DNA of 64,000 bases from Chloroflexi bacterium AL-N1 (GCA_013122435.1 WYDT01000010.1:62001-126000); one strand, 5' to 3'. Counted from the first letter of the stretch, positions 34,219-41,992 are shown. The notes: generated from the letters alone by a model not told the origin. Numbers and translations are program-made.

Positions 34219-34398
34219 ATGGAATTAACGATTGAATGTGAACAAGAAGATGGGCGTTGGATTGCCGAAGTGCTTGAACCGCCGGGTGTTTTGGTTTATG
34301 GAGAAAGTAAAGAGACAGCTATCACGAAGGTACAACCTCTAGCATTACGTGTTTTGGCTGAACGAAGCGAGCAAGGTGAAGTACCATTTGTACACTGA
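34219..34398 (+). CDS. HicB-like antitoxin-fold protein (orphan)
   Basis: A 59-residue protein, too short for most gene callers: MELTIECEQEDGRWIAEVLEPPGVLVYGES...A. The pattern (two strands, E-DGRWIAEV, then PG...YG.S..EA) is that of the HicB/DUF1902 partial RNase H fold. GAGGAGGAAT precedes the ATG. No hicA toxin gene is found on either side, so it is an orphan antitoxin or unrelated member of the fold. Confidence 0.7.
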   Translation: MELTIECEQEDGRWIAEVLEPPGVLVYGESKETAITKVQPLALRVLAERSEQGEVPFVH

Positions 34399-34418
34399 TT
34401 TTGCATTGATATATTAGG

Positions 34419-34449
34419 GACCTGCAAGGTTTTCAAAACCTTGCAGGTC
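34419..34449. repeat. 31-bp palindromic repeat, copy 1
   Basis: A perfect palindrome: arms GACCTGCAAGGTTTT / AAAACCTTGCAGGTC around a central C, followed by TCTCT-G-A-CTAACAA. A sister copy lies at 35204-35234, on the other side of the xisH-xisI remnants. Confidence 0.9.
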
Positions 34450-34628
34450 TCTGGCAGCTAACAATGAAACCGACGAGCGATACGAAGATGGAAAGTAGGA
34501 AGATTACTGTGGTTCTTTACGTCTCCTATTCAAGAGTCTATATCATTGAGACCGCAAGAAGTCTAGATAACAGAAGAGCTATTAGTGGGAAACCCTTCTT
34601 TGAAATTTAGATTATGGGGTGAGAGAAA

Positions 34629-34963
34629 GTGTCAGCGAAGGATGCATACCATAGAGCAGTAAGAGAGGCTCTGGAAAAAGAGCAGTGGAGAATTACACAC
34701 GATCCTTTGTATCTAGCTGTTGGTGGTGTCGAAATGTATGCTGATTTGGGTGCTGAACCGCTCATTGCTGCTGAAAAAGAAGATCAAAAGATCGCGATAG
34801 AAGTCAAAAGTTTTCTCAGCCCTTCAACAATTTCTGAATTTCATGCGGCAGTCGGTCAATTTATGAACTACCGACGTGCCCTACTAGACGTGCCCTATTA
34901 AAGGTTGAAAAGGATCGGTATCTTTATTTAGCTGTTCCGGTAGAAGTTTATAACACTCTTTGA
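34629..34963 (+). pseudogene. xisH: xisH remnant (fdxN-element excision controlling factor family)
   Basis: XisH is a PD-(D/E)xK-like protein found with XisI in filamentous bacteria. The start GTG-SAKDAYHRAVREALEKEQW, ADLGAEPLIAAEKEDQKIAIEVKSF and SEFHAAVGQFMNYRRALL are clear. A 14-bp tandem duplication (34873-34886 and 34887-34900, one mismatch) shifts the frame; deleting one copy restores YRRALLKVEKDRYLYLAVPVEVYNTL. After that the gene stops at 34961-34963 and the usual last ~30 residues are gone, fused to xisI remnants. Confidence 0.85.
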
Positions 34964-35196
34964 CACTGAGCATGATCACTATCAAATCGTCCACGTAGGC
35001 TGGCATAAAAAGCACCGTCAATATGGTTGTCTCATTCATATCGATATCCAAGAATGACAAGATTTGGATACAGCATGATGGAACTGAAGTTGGTATGGCC
35101 AACAAGCTAGTCGAGTTGGGTGTACCGCGTGAAGACATTGTATTGGCCTTCCTCTCGCCGTTTGCTCGACAACACTCTGATTTTGCAGTAGCGTAA
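34959..35196 (+). pseudogene. xisI: xisI remnant, 5' deleted and frameshifted
   Basis: Reading from 34959 gives FDTEHDHYQIVHVGWHKKH.QYGCLIHIDI, then after a one-base shift near 35046 DKIWIQHDGTEVGMANKLVELGVPREDIVLAFLSP...DFAVA, the full C-terminal two-thirds of XisI, ending at the TAA at 35194-35196. The first ~35 residues are missing, and the junction overlaps the broken end of xisH, so a deletion of about 200 bp fused the two genes. Confidence 0.85.
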
Positions 35197-35203
35197 TTGG
35201 GAT

Positions 35204-35234
35204 GACCTGGAAGGTTCTCAAAACCTTCCAGGTC
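35204..35234. repeat. 31-bp palindromic repeat, copy 2
   Basis: Arms GACCTGGAAGGTTCT / AAAACCTTCCAGGTC with one mismatch. Relative to copy 1 both arms changed together (GC pair to CG pair at arm position 7), keeping the pairing. The same TCTCT...CTAACAA flank follows on the right. Confidence 0.88.
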
Positions 35235-35239
35235 TCTAG

Positions 35240-35788
35240 AACCTAACAACTCATCCAACCCTCAAATTACAACCACAATTACATATGAAAACAACAAATA
35301 CCAGTTGCTGACATTACATACGAGCATTTCTGTGCCAATCGCACTATACGAATCGTAAAGGATATTGATTGTAGTACAAACCATAGATTGGCTCAAACGA
35401 GTTCATCGAGAATTAAATAATAATATCTGTTACTGTATTTGCGAAGAAGTATATACTATTTATTTTTTTGTTTTTATTTGTGATGCTATTCTTTTTTTTG
35501 GGGACTTTTGGACTATTTCAAAATTGTTTTTTTGTTATTATCTATATAAAGCTACTAAAGCTTTATATACACTAAAAAACTTAACGTATAGTCTTTTATT
35601 CTGATATTGTATTATTTACGAAGATTTTTTTGATTTCAAATTATTTTGTGAAGTCATAAATTGAAAAAATATAAAACATATAGCAGAAATGTAGTTTATA
35701 AATATTTGGATTCAAATTTATATTTAGTAACTCATATATTTAATTAACGAGTGTCTTATAGTTTGTTGGTTTGGGGATGGAGGTAAGT
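35240..35788. other. AT-rich intergenic region
   Basis: About 550 bp; the part from 35380 to 35770 is strikingly AT-rich compared with the rest of the window. An open frame of 79 codons at 35365-35604 is best explained by composition (Phe/Tyr/Leu-rich, no ribosome binding site). No promoter can be singled out because TATAAT-like strings are frequent by chance. Confidence 0.6.
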
Positions 35789-36238
35789 ATGCTTTGTCCA
35801 AATTGTGAAACTCCTATTCTGGAAGGCGCGGTATATTGTCCTGTTTGTTCTATTCGTGTGTCTCGTTCAACATCTAGCTCTACTAAGTATCCTGCCTCAT
35901 CTTCCAGTTCCACACCTGTTCTTTCATCTAATGCTTTTGATAACAATTCTCCTCAGCTCGGTTCTGCTCACGTTTCTCAGAATGGAGAAAATGTGATTCC
36001 TGATTATCATATGGTTCAGATACCACGAATATTTCCAGTTCGTGGTCACGCCAACGAAGCCGCAATATTTCTTCAAAACATGGTCAATGAATATTCTGCA
36101 GCAGGATGGGATTTTTATCGAGTGGATGCAATAGGAGTTGTTCGCCCTCCCGGTTGTATAGGTGCATTATTGGGTGAGCGCGAAACAGTCAAACGCTACT
36201 ATATTGTGACCTTCAAACGTGCTAAATCGTCAACGTAA
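35789..36238 (+). CDS. Zinc-ribbon protein with DUF4177-like C-terminus
   Basis: A 149-residue protein. An N-terminal zinc ribbon (CPNCETPILEGAVYCPVC, residues 3-20) is joined by a Ser/Thr-rich linker (about 25-75) to a C-terminal alpha/beta segment, AAIFLQNMVNEYSAAGWDFYRVDAIG...YYIVTFKR, resembling the small DUF4177 domain. GGAGGT four bases before the ATG at 35789 fixes the start over earlier in-frame codons. AT-rich and serine-rich codon use unlike the core genes suggests acquisition. Function unknown. Confidence 0.65.
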   Translation: MLCPNCETPILEGAVYCPVCSIRVSRSTSSSTKYPASSSSSTPVLSSNAFDNNSPQLGSAHVSQNGENVIPDYHMVQIPRIFPVRGHANEAAIFLQNMVNEYSAAGWDFYRVDAIGVVRPPGCIGALLGERETVKRYYIVTFKRAKSST

Positions 36239-36309
36239 TATAGTTGCCAATTATTATAGACGTTCGTGAAGTTGTTGATCCATGAATTAGTTTATCAGAG
36301 AGGTTTGTT

Positions 36310-36650
36310 ATGGCTATCTTCGATCAGCGCAAGCAACATGTAAAAACTCAAAACAATATCAATATTGGTTATGAGCAATGTTCTAAGGAAGACATCATAT
36401 CTATTCTGAATAGCCTCAAGCAAGATTTTGATCAAAGTGTTCAGGACAATATCATAGATGTCGAAATAGGAAATGAAGCAAATACGCAGCTACAACGGGC
36501 ACTTACTGAGTTTCAAAAAGAAGAGCCCAACAAGCAAATAATATTAGATAGCATTGACAATACAAAAAAATAACCGAGGGTGTAATGGCAGCAAGTGGTT
36601 TAATCACACAACTCATAAAAGTATTTGAAATAGTGCAAAAAATACTTTAA
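36310..36650 (+). pseudogene. DQR-motif small protein split at an A AAA AAA site (pseudogene or recoded gene)
   Basis: The first frame encodes 87 residues starting MAIFDQRKQHVKTQNNINIG and ending in NTKK-stop at 36571-36573. The stop follows seven A residues in the phase A AAA AAA TAA. A -1 shift there continues with ITEGVMAASGLITQLIKVFEIVQKIL to the TAA at 36648-36650; this tail is an amphipathic helix and joins smoothly to the helical ILDSIDNTKK before it, giving about 113 residues. Proteins starting with a DQR-x-Q-x-V-x-x-Q-x-N motif and ending in such a helix are familiar to me from Chloroflexota and Cyanobacteria, without known function. AGAGG precedes the ATG. Confidence 0.6.
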
Positions 36651-36717
36651 AGTGTCTTTTTGTGCTTTGAGGTTAATTATATCTTATGTGTCTATAAGTC
36701 ATTATCGTAGGTAGAAC

Positions 36718-37389
36718 ATGACAAATTATGATCAAAGATATCAGAGTGTTGCCAATCAGTGGAATATCGTTATTAATGGAACTGTTAGTATATCAGAATA
36801 TATACCTGTTGGCCTACTTCAACTAAACCAGTTTGATAAAGATATTCTGTTAATTATAGATGATATGAATAAGATAAGTGAGCAGATTTCTTTTCTCCAT
36901 CATCAGGAAAGAGATTATTTACAGTCTGACAGATTCAGATCACAAGAAGAATGGTTGATCGAGCTTAGAACGATACTTGATAGTGCATCTTTTATATTCC
37001 AAAGAATGGCTTTTAAGATATCTGACTTGCGTGACGAATATAAATCATGGACCGCGTCTATAGAAGTAAGTATATCTCATTTCTTGAAGGCCAATCACAC
37101 TAAAATTAGATTTGATCAGGGAGAATTATATCAACTTCTAGAGCAAACAAAAAATAGCGAACTCTCTATATTAGAAATGAGTTATGCCATTAACCAGATG
37201 GTTATTATTCTGAAATCTATGCTCAGCCCTAAAGAAGTGTCGGAACACTTCAGCTATGCAAAAGCGACTTGCATAGAGCGTATAGAAGCTTTTTTACAAT
37301 TAGTAGACCAGAGTATACATGTGACATGGCGAATCCGAGGGATTATAGAAGGCTTTCTTCGTCTTACCTGTGAGAAGGCTTCAATCTGA
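36718..37389 (+). CDS. DQR-motif helical protein of unknown function
   Basis: A 223-residue protein beginning MTNYDQRYQSVANQWNIVING, the same N-terminal motif (DQR-x-Q-x-V-x-x-Q-x-N-I) as the small protein just upstream. The rest is almost all alpha-helical and hydrophilic with long heptad-like stretches (about residues 38-70 and 150-215), and no membrane segment. No catalytic motif is recognisable. It is AT-rich like its neighbours. The shared motif suggests that the two proteins have a common N-terminal element for assembly, or that one was built from the other. Confidence 0.6.
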   Translation: MTNYDQRYQSVANQWNIVINGTVSISEYIPVGLLQLNQFDKDILLIIDDMNKISEQISFLHHQERDYLQSDRFRSQEEWLIELRTILDSASFIFQRMAFKISDLRDEYKSWTASIEVSISHFLKANHTKIRFDQGELYQLLEQTKNSELSILEMSYAINQMVIILKSMLSPKEVSEHFSYAKATCIERIEAFLQLVDQSIHVTWRIRGIIEGFLRLTCEKASI

Positions 37390-37503
37390 AGGTGTATTGC
37401 TTCTAAGCATACAACACCTGCCGCCTTTGTGTTTTGACGACTGGTGTTGTGTGTATAACCAACCAAACCACGAGATATCGCTGTGGTATCTCGCTCGATA
37501 CGG

Positions 37504-39033
37504 TTATATCACGGAAGCCATATTGACCTCGTGTACACGGGCTTCTCCTTCTTCACGCAATTTATCAAACTTGACCTTGTCATACTTCAGGACTGGCTGA
37601 CGTGCTGCTCGTGCCTCGTCCAGCCGCCGCACAGGCGTATTCGTTGGTGCTTCGTGCAGAATGTCGCTGTCCTCACGTGCCTCTGCTGCAATTCGGCGCA
37701 TGGCTTCGATAAAGAAGTCCATGTTGCGCTTGCTTTCCGTCTCGGTTGGCTCGATCATCAACGCCTCGGGGACGATCAACGGGAAGTAAACCGTCGGTGG
37801 ATGGAAGCCATAGTCAATCAGGCGCTTGGCGATGTCGAGGGTGCGAACGTCGGGGGCGCCTTCGATCTGGCCTTTCAACACCGACTCGTGCATACATATA
37901 CGGTCAAATGATTGTGGGTAGATATCTTTGAGTTTGACACGGATGTAGTTGGCGTTGAGCACCGCTGTCTCGCTGACTTCGCGCAGCCCTTCTGCACCGA
38001 GTGTGCGAATATAGGTCCAGGCCCGTACCAGCATGCCAAAGTTGCCCCAGAACGTCTTCATCTGGCCAATCGACTTTTCAGGATAGGCAAAGTGGTAGGC
38101 ATTGTCGTCTGCTGTGGCTTTCTCGTTATACGCGACCAGCGGGCCGGGAAGAAATGGTGCCAGTTCTGCAGTACAGCCGACTGCGCCAGAGCCTGGTCCG
38201 CCACCGCCGTGTGGGGTGGTAAAGGTCTTGTGCAGGTTGTAATGCATAAAGTCAAAGCCTACCGCACCTGGCTTAACGATGCCAAGGATAGCGTTAAAGT
38301 TCGCACCGTCACCGTACATCAAGCCACCCGCCTCGTGCACCAGCCGTGAGACTTCCTGGATCTGCTCCTCAAAAAGCCCCACAGTGTTAGGGTTAGTCAA
38401 CATGAGTCCGGCAGTGCGTGGCGAGAGTTTGGCCTTGAGATCATCCATATCGACGTTGCCACGATCATCGCTCTTGATCTCGATGACTTTGAGGCCAGCC
38501 ATCGCTGCCGTTGCCGGGTTCGTGCCGTGGGCTGCATCGGGAACCAACACCTCCACGCGTTCGGTGTCGCCCCGGTCCAGATGATAGGCGCGGAAGACCA
38601 GAATGCCGGTCAGTTCGCCCTGTGCCCCTGCTGCTGGTTGGAGCGAGACCGCATCAAAGCCGGATATCTCGCCCAGGTAGTGCTGCAGTTCGTACATCAT
38701 TTGGAGCGCACCCTGCGAGAGGTTTTCACCTTGCATGGGGTGAGCCATCGCAAACCCAGCGATGCGGGCGGCTTCTTCATGGATTTTTGGGTTGTACTTC
38801 ATCGTGCAGGAGCCAAGTGGGTACATAACGGTGTCGATACAGACATTGCGCTGCGAGATACGCGTGAAATGGCGTATGACTTCGACCTCACTCAGTTCTG
38901 GCATTGCGGCCAGATCGTCATTACGTAAGAGATTCGTAGGCAGCGATGCTGCAGGAACATCCAGCTCTGGCAGATTTGCGCCATGCTTGCCTGGCGAAGA
39001 AAGCTCAAAAATTGGTGGTTCGTATGTATCCAT
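37504..39033 (-). CDS. gcvPB: Glycine dehydrogenase (decarboxylating) subunit 2, P-protein beta
   Basis: Half of the split PLP-dependent P-protein of the glycine cleavage system. The 509-residue chain carries the PLP lysine in NLHKTFTTPHGGGGPGSG and the conserved SCTMKYNPKIHEE and LMLTNPNTVGLFE segments. It is the last gene of the riboswitch-controlled gcv operon, separated from the other half (gcvPA) by a DJ-1 gene and a kinase-like gene, which is unusual because gcvPA and gcvPB are normally adjacent. GAAAGAAC precedes the ATG. Confidence 0.96.
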   Translation of the reverse strand: MDTYEPPIFELSSPGKHGANLPELDVPAASLPTNLLRNDDLAAMPELSEVEVIRHFTRISQRNVCIDTVMYPLGSCTMKYNPKIHEEAARIAGFAMAHPMQGENLSQGALQMMYELQHYLGEISGFDAVSLQPAAGAQGELTGILVFRAYHLDRGDTERVEVLVPDAAHGTNPATAAMAGLKVIEIKSDDRGNVDMDDLKAKLSPRTAGLMLTNPNTVGLFEEQIQEVSRLVHEAGGLMYGDGANFNAILGIVKPGAVGFDFMHYNLHKTFTTPHGGGGPGSGAVGCTAELAPFLPGPLVAYNEKATADDNAYHFAYPEKSIGQMKTFWGNFGMLVRAWTYIRTLGAEGLREVSETAVLNANYIRVKLKDIYPQSFDRICMHESVLKGQIEGAPDVRTLDIAKRLIDYGFHPPTVYFPLIVPEALMIEPTETESKRNMDFFIEAMRRIAAEAREDSDILHEAPTNTPVRRLDEARAARQPVLKYDKVKFDKLREEGEARVHEVNMASVI

Positions 39034-39075
39034 TGGTGTTCTTTCTAATGACGGGTATAATCAAATAATCGAGTA

Positions 39076-40023
39076 TCAGTGCTTTATTTCATCAGTCATC
39101 GCGCGCCACATACGTTGCAGGGTGATCTGGTAAAACGTTATCGTTTCTCGGTCGTTCTGCTGCCCTGCCTGGCACAAATGCTGTATCATCCATAAGAGGC
39201 GGTACGGTATCATCACTGGCTCACGTACCTGTTCGTAGGCTCGCTGGGTTTGTTGGTCGTAGCCGTTGCCATAGCCTACGCGCAGGCTGAAGAACCTGCT
39301 ATCCGCGATGGCAGATAAAAATGTGACGTGTTCCCAGGCCGGGCACCACGCAATAGCGTGTTCCCAACCAATAATGCCACTCAGGCTCCATCGCCCGTCG
39401 GTTTGTCGCATAAGCAGATTCGCCGGTTGAAGATTTCCGTGCAACAGGGCGGCCTGTTGACCAACCGGCTGAAAATCATTTTCAAACCAGATGCGTAGCT
39501 CCTGGCTGGTGTCTACAGGAATGATATTGAGTTGTTCACATTCAGTCAGATCACGGTCTAACTGCGCGAGAACATAGGTGCGCTCATCATCAATAAGATC
39601 GCCATTATCGGCTTTTAGATCACCGTAGTGCTGCCAGGCTAGCCGATGTATACGGTGCATCGTTTCCCCGAGTTGTTGGCCAATCGTATAAAGTTGCTCT
39701 TCGTTGAGTTGGGCCACAACCTGGGTGAGTGGTTCGCCGGTTACTAGTGACAACATAACATAAGGCCGTCCAACTTTTTTACCTTTCACATCTGCCGACT
39801 GTAACTGTGGAATGGGCAAGTCGATTTCGCTACGCAGTTGGCGTAATGCTGCAATAGCTGTCTCCGCCTGTTCACTCGTGTCATAGCTGTACAGATGCAT
39901 GCGCTCACCGCTGGCCATGTCGATGGCATAATGTTCTTTGGTGATCTCAATCGCCTCTTCAAGCCAGTCACCAGGGAATGCTCGTGCAACAATGGTATTC
40001 AGTTGTTCGTGACTTAACGTCAT
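39076..40023 (-). CDS. Aminoglycoside phosphotransferase-fold pseudokinase
   Basis: A 315-residue protein of the APH/choline-kinase fold. The Brenner motif, normally HGDxxxxN, reads HGNLQPANLL (residues 195-204), so the catalytic Asp is Asn. The metal-binding Asp of the usual IDWE motif is Gly (IIGWEHA, 217-223). Both losses make phosphotransfer unlikely; it may bind a ligand or protein instead. The start is the ATG at 40023 (MTLSHEQLN), which avoids overlap with the DJ-1 gene 16 bp upstream. It sits between gcvPA and gcvPB in the glycine operon. Confidence 0.78.
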   Translation of the reverse strand: MTLSHEQLNTIVARAFPGDWLEEAIEITKEHYAIDMASGERMHLYSYDTSEQAETAIAALRQLRSEIDLPIPQLQSADVKGKKVGRPYVMLSLVTGEPLTQVVAQLNEEQLYTIGQQLGETMHRIHRLAWQHYGDLKADNGDLIDDERTYVLAQLDRDLTECEQLNIIPVDTSQELRIWFENDFQPVGQQAALLHGNLQPANLLMRQTDGRWSLSGIIGWEHAIAWCPAWEHVTFLSAIADSRFFSLRVGYGNGYDQQTQRAYEQVREPVMIPYRLLWMIQHLCQAGQQNDRETITFYQITLQRMWRAMTDEIKH

Positions 40024-40039
40024 AGATACCGTATCTTTA

Positions 40040-40636
40040 CTAGGTATTGTGTGACTGGTACTCCATCCGTTCGGCGGTCCAGCGTGCGATGTCTTTGCCA
40101 AGTAGTCGTTCAACTAGATGCAATGACATATCAATCCCCGCCGAGACGCCTGCGCTGGTTAGGATGGTATTGTTATCGACAAAGCGTTCGCCACGGAGAA
40201 CAGTCACCCGCTTATATTGTTCCAGCCAATCATAACTCGCGTAATGGGTTGTAGCCCGCTGTCCATCGAGACGTTTGGCTTCAGCAAGCAGGAGTGCACC
40301 TGTACAGACTGAAGCGAGTGCGATGCTGGGTTGCACCTGTGCCATCCATTCAATGATTGAGTCATGCTGAATTGCCGTTCGCACGCCGGGGCCGCCGGGG
40401 ACTATCAGCAAATCAACGGGTAGATGCTCAGCAATGGTGGCATCGGGTAATACCCGCATACCGCCGCGCGTGGTGACCGGGTCAAGGGACTCAGCGATGA
40501 GTTTAATAGTGAAGGCGTGTGGTGCAGGACCATGCTCGGTGCTACAAATGTTGAAAACCTCAAACGGGCCACAAAAATCAAGCACTTCGACATTCTCAAA
40601 GATAAAGATGCCAAGCGTATAGTTCGATTCTGTCAT
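40040..40636 (-). CDS. DJ-1/PfpI family protein
   Basis: A 198-residue class I glutamine amidotransferase-like protein. LGIFIFENVEVLDFCGPFEVF at the N-terminus, LLIVPGGPG and the nucleophile elbow SVCTGALLLAEA (Cys near residue 110) followed by TTHYASYDWL are typical of the isocyanide-hydratase/GlxA-N-like branch of DJ-1. Candidate activities include isonitrile hydration or glyoxalase-like repair; none can be assigned. AGGAGC precedes the ATG. It starts nine bases after gcvPA in the glycine operon, which suggests a link with amino-group or aldehyde chemistry. Confidence 0.87.
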   Translation of the reverse strand: MTESNYTLGIFIFENVEVLDFCGPFEVFNICSTEHGPAPHAFTIKLIAESLDPVTTRGGMRVLPDATIAEHLPVDLLIVPGGPGVRTAIQHDSIIEWMAQVQPSIALASVCTGALLLAEAKRLDGQRATTHYASYDWLEQYKRVTVLRGERFVDNNTILTSAGVSAGIDMSLHLVERLLGKDIARWTAERMEYQSHNT

Positions 40637-40645
40637 ACGCTGCTC

Positions 40646-41992
40646 CTAGCGAATGTCCGATAGTGCTGCCACCATGCGGTCGATGTCGTTCTTCGTGTTC
40701 ATTTCGGTCACACAGAGCAGCATGGCGTTGTTCATCTGTGGGTAGTCGCGCGACAGATCGTACCCGCCGATGATGTTGTGTGTGTTCAAAGACGCGTTGA
40801 CTTTTTCGACAGGTTGTGGGCATTGCACCACAAATTCCTTGAAGAAGGGACTGCGGTCCAGCACTTCGTACCCTGCCAGTTTGCCAATCTCTGTGGCCGC
40901 GTAATGGGCACGGTGGTAGCATAGTTCGGCTACCTTGCGGACACCTTGTCGCCCCATCAGACTAAGGTAGACTGCCGCTGCCAGCGCCATCAGCCCCTGG
41001 TTGGTGCAGATGTTTGATGTCGCTGTTTCACGACGAATATCCTGCTCACGAGCACGTAGGGTCAGCACATAGGCAAGGTTCCCGTCAACATCAAGTGTTG
41101 CTCCGGTCAGGCGTCCAGGCATCTTACGAACAAACTTTTCCTTACACGTAAAAATACCGAGGTATGGCCCACCAAACGAGAGCCCTACACCCAGCGGCTG
41201 ACCTTCGGCGGTAGCGATATCAACATCAGCCTCGCCAGGGGTCTGGAACAACCCAAGGGCAATCGGATCAAAGTGGCCAATCAGCAAGGCTCCCGCATCG
41301 TGCACTTTATCGGCAATAGGCTTGAGATCATGGAGAGTGCCAAAGAAATCCGGACTCTGTACGATCAGCGCCGCTGTTGAGTCGTTGACCAGCGCCATGG
41401 TGTCGTCGAGCGTCGCATCCGGTTTTTCATCACCAACAATGTGAATGTTGGTGCCCTGAAGCAGTGTGCGGAGCACCTGACGATACTGAGGATGTACGCT
41501 GGGTGCAACAACCACGGTACGACGTTTGCGAGTCGACGCGACGGCCATGATGGCTGCTTCGGCCATTGCGGTGCCACCATCGTAGTGTGATGCGTTGGCG
41601 ATATCCATGCCCGTGAGTGCACTCACGAGACTTTGATACTCGAAGATGGCCTGCAAGGTTCCCTGGCTGACTTCCGGCTGATAGGGCGTGTAGGCTGTGT
41701 AATACTCCGACCGACGCAGAATCTGATCAATGGCACTGGGCACAAAGTGGTGATAGGCTCCGGCGCCAAGGAAGATACTTTTGGTCATGGCATTGGCGTT
41801 CTGGGCCGCCAGGGTGTGTAGTTCGCGCTGGAGTTCCATCTCGGATAGCGCCGCTGGAAGTTGTAATGTTGGAAAGCGTACCTCCTTGGGAACATCGTGA
41901 AAGAGCTCGCGTACCTGCGCCACACCAATGGCCTCAAGCATCTCGGCTCGTTCTGTATCGGTGATCGAAATGTAATGGGACATAGTGGGCAA
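40646..41992 (-). CDS. gcvPA: Glycine dehydrogenase (decarboxylating) subunit 1, P-protein alpha
   Basis: The other half of the split P-protein, which decarboxylates glycine and passes the aminomethyl group to lipoyl-GcvH. The 448-residue chain has the standard N-terminus HYISITDTERAEMLEAIGV, YTPYQPEVSQGTLQAIFEYQ (about 98-117), and the IGRLTGAT-like MPGRLTGATLD segment. It follows gcvH by five bases, so the genes are tightly coupled. Confidence 0.96.
   Translation of the reverse strand: MPTMSHYISITDTERAEMLEAIGVAQVRELFHDVPKEVRFPTLQLPAALSEMELQRELHTLAAQNANAMTKSIFLGAGAYHHFVPSAIDQILRRSEYYTAYTPYQPEVSQGTLQAIFEYQSLVSALTGMDIANASHYDGGTAMAEAAIMAVASTRKRRTVVVAPSVHPQYRQVLRTLLQGTNIHIVGDEKPDATLDDTMALVNDSTAALIVQSPDFFGTLHDLKPIADKVHDAGALLIGHFDPIALGLFQTPGEADVDIATAEGQPLGVGLSFGGPYLGIFTCKEKFVRKMPGRLTGATLDVDGNLAYVLTLRAREQDIRRETATSNICTNQGLMALAAAVYLSLMGRQGVRKVAELCYHRAHYAATEIGKLAGYEVLDRSPFFKEFVVQCPQPVEKVNASLNTHNIIGGYDLSRDYPQMNNAMLLCVTEMNTKNDIDRMVAALSDIR

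Noticed and set aside
34884..35258. 124-codon minus-strand open frame
   Set aside because: It is antisense to the xisH and xisI remnants, whose family sequences are clear on the plus strand.
35365..35604. 79-codon open frame in the AT-rich stretch
   Set aside because: Composition-driven (Phe/Tyr/Leu-rich), without a ribosome binding site or any recognisable motif.
36585..36650. Stand-alone 21-residue amphipathic peptide gene with its own GAGGG site
   Set aside because: It is in the -1 frame relative to the upstream DQR gene and reads as that protein's natural C-terminal helix, so it is treated as part of one interrupted gene; a separate peptide is less likely but not excluded.
37467..37496. 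GAGATA/TATCTC hairpin as terminator of the gcv operon
   Set aside because: Short stem and no T run on the minus strand; too weak to call.
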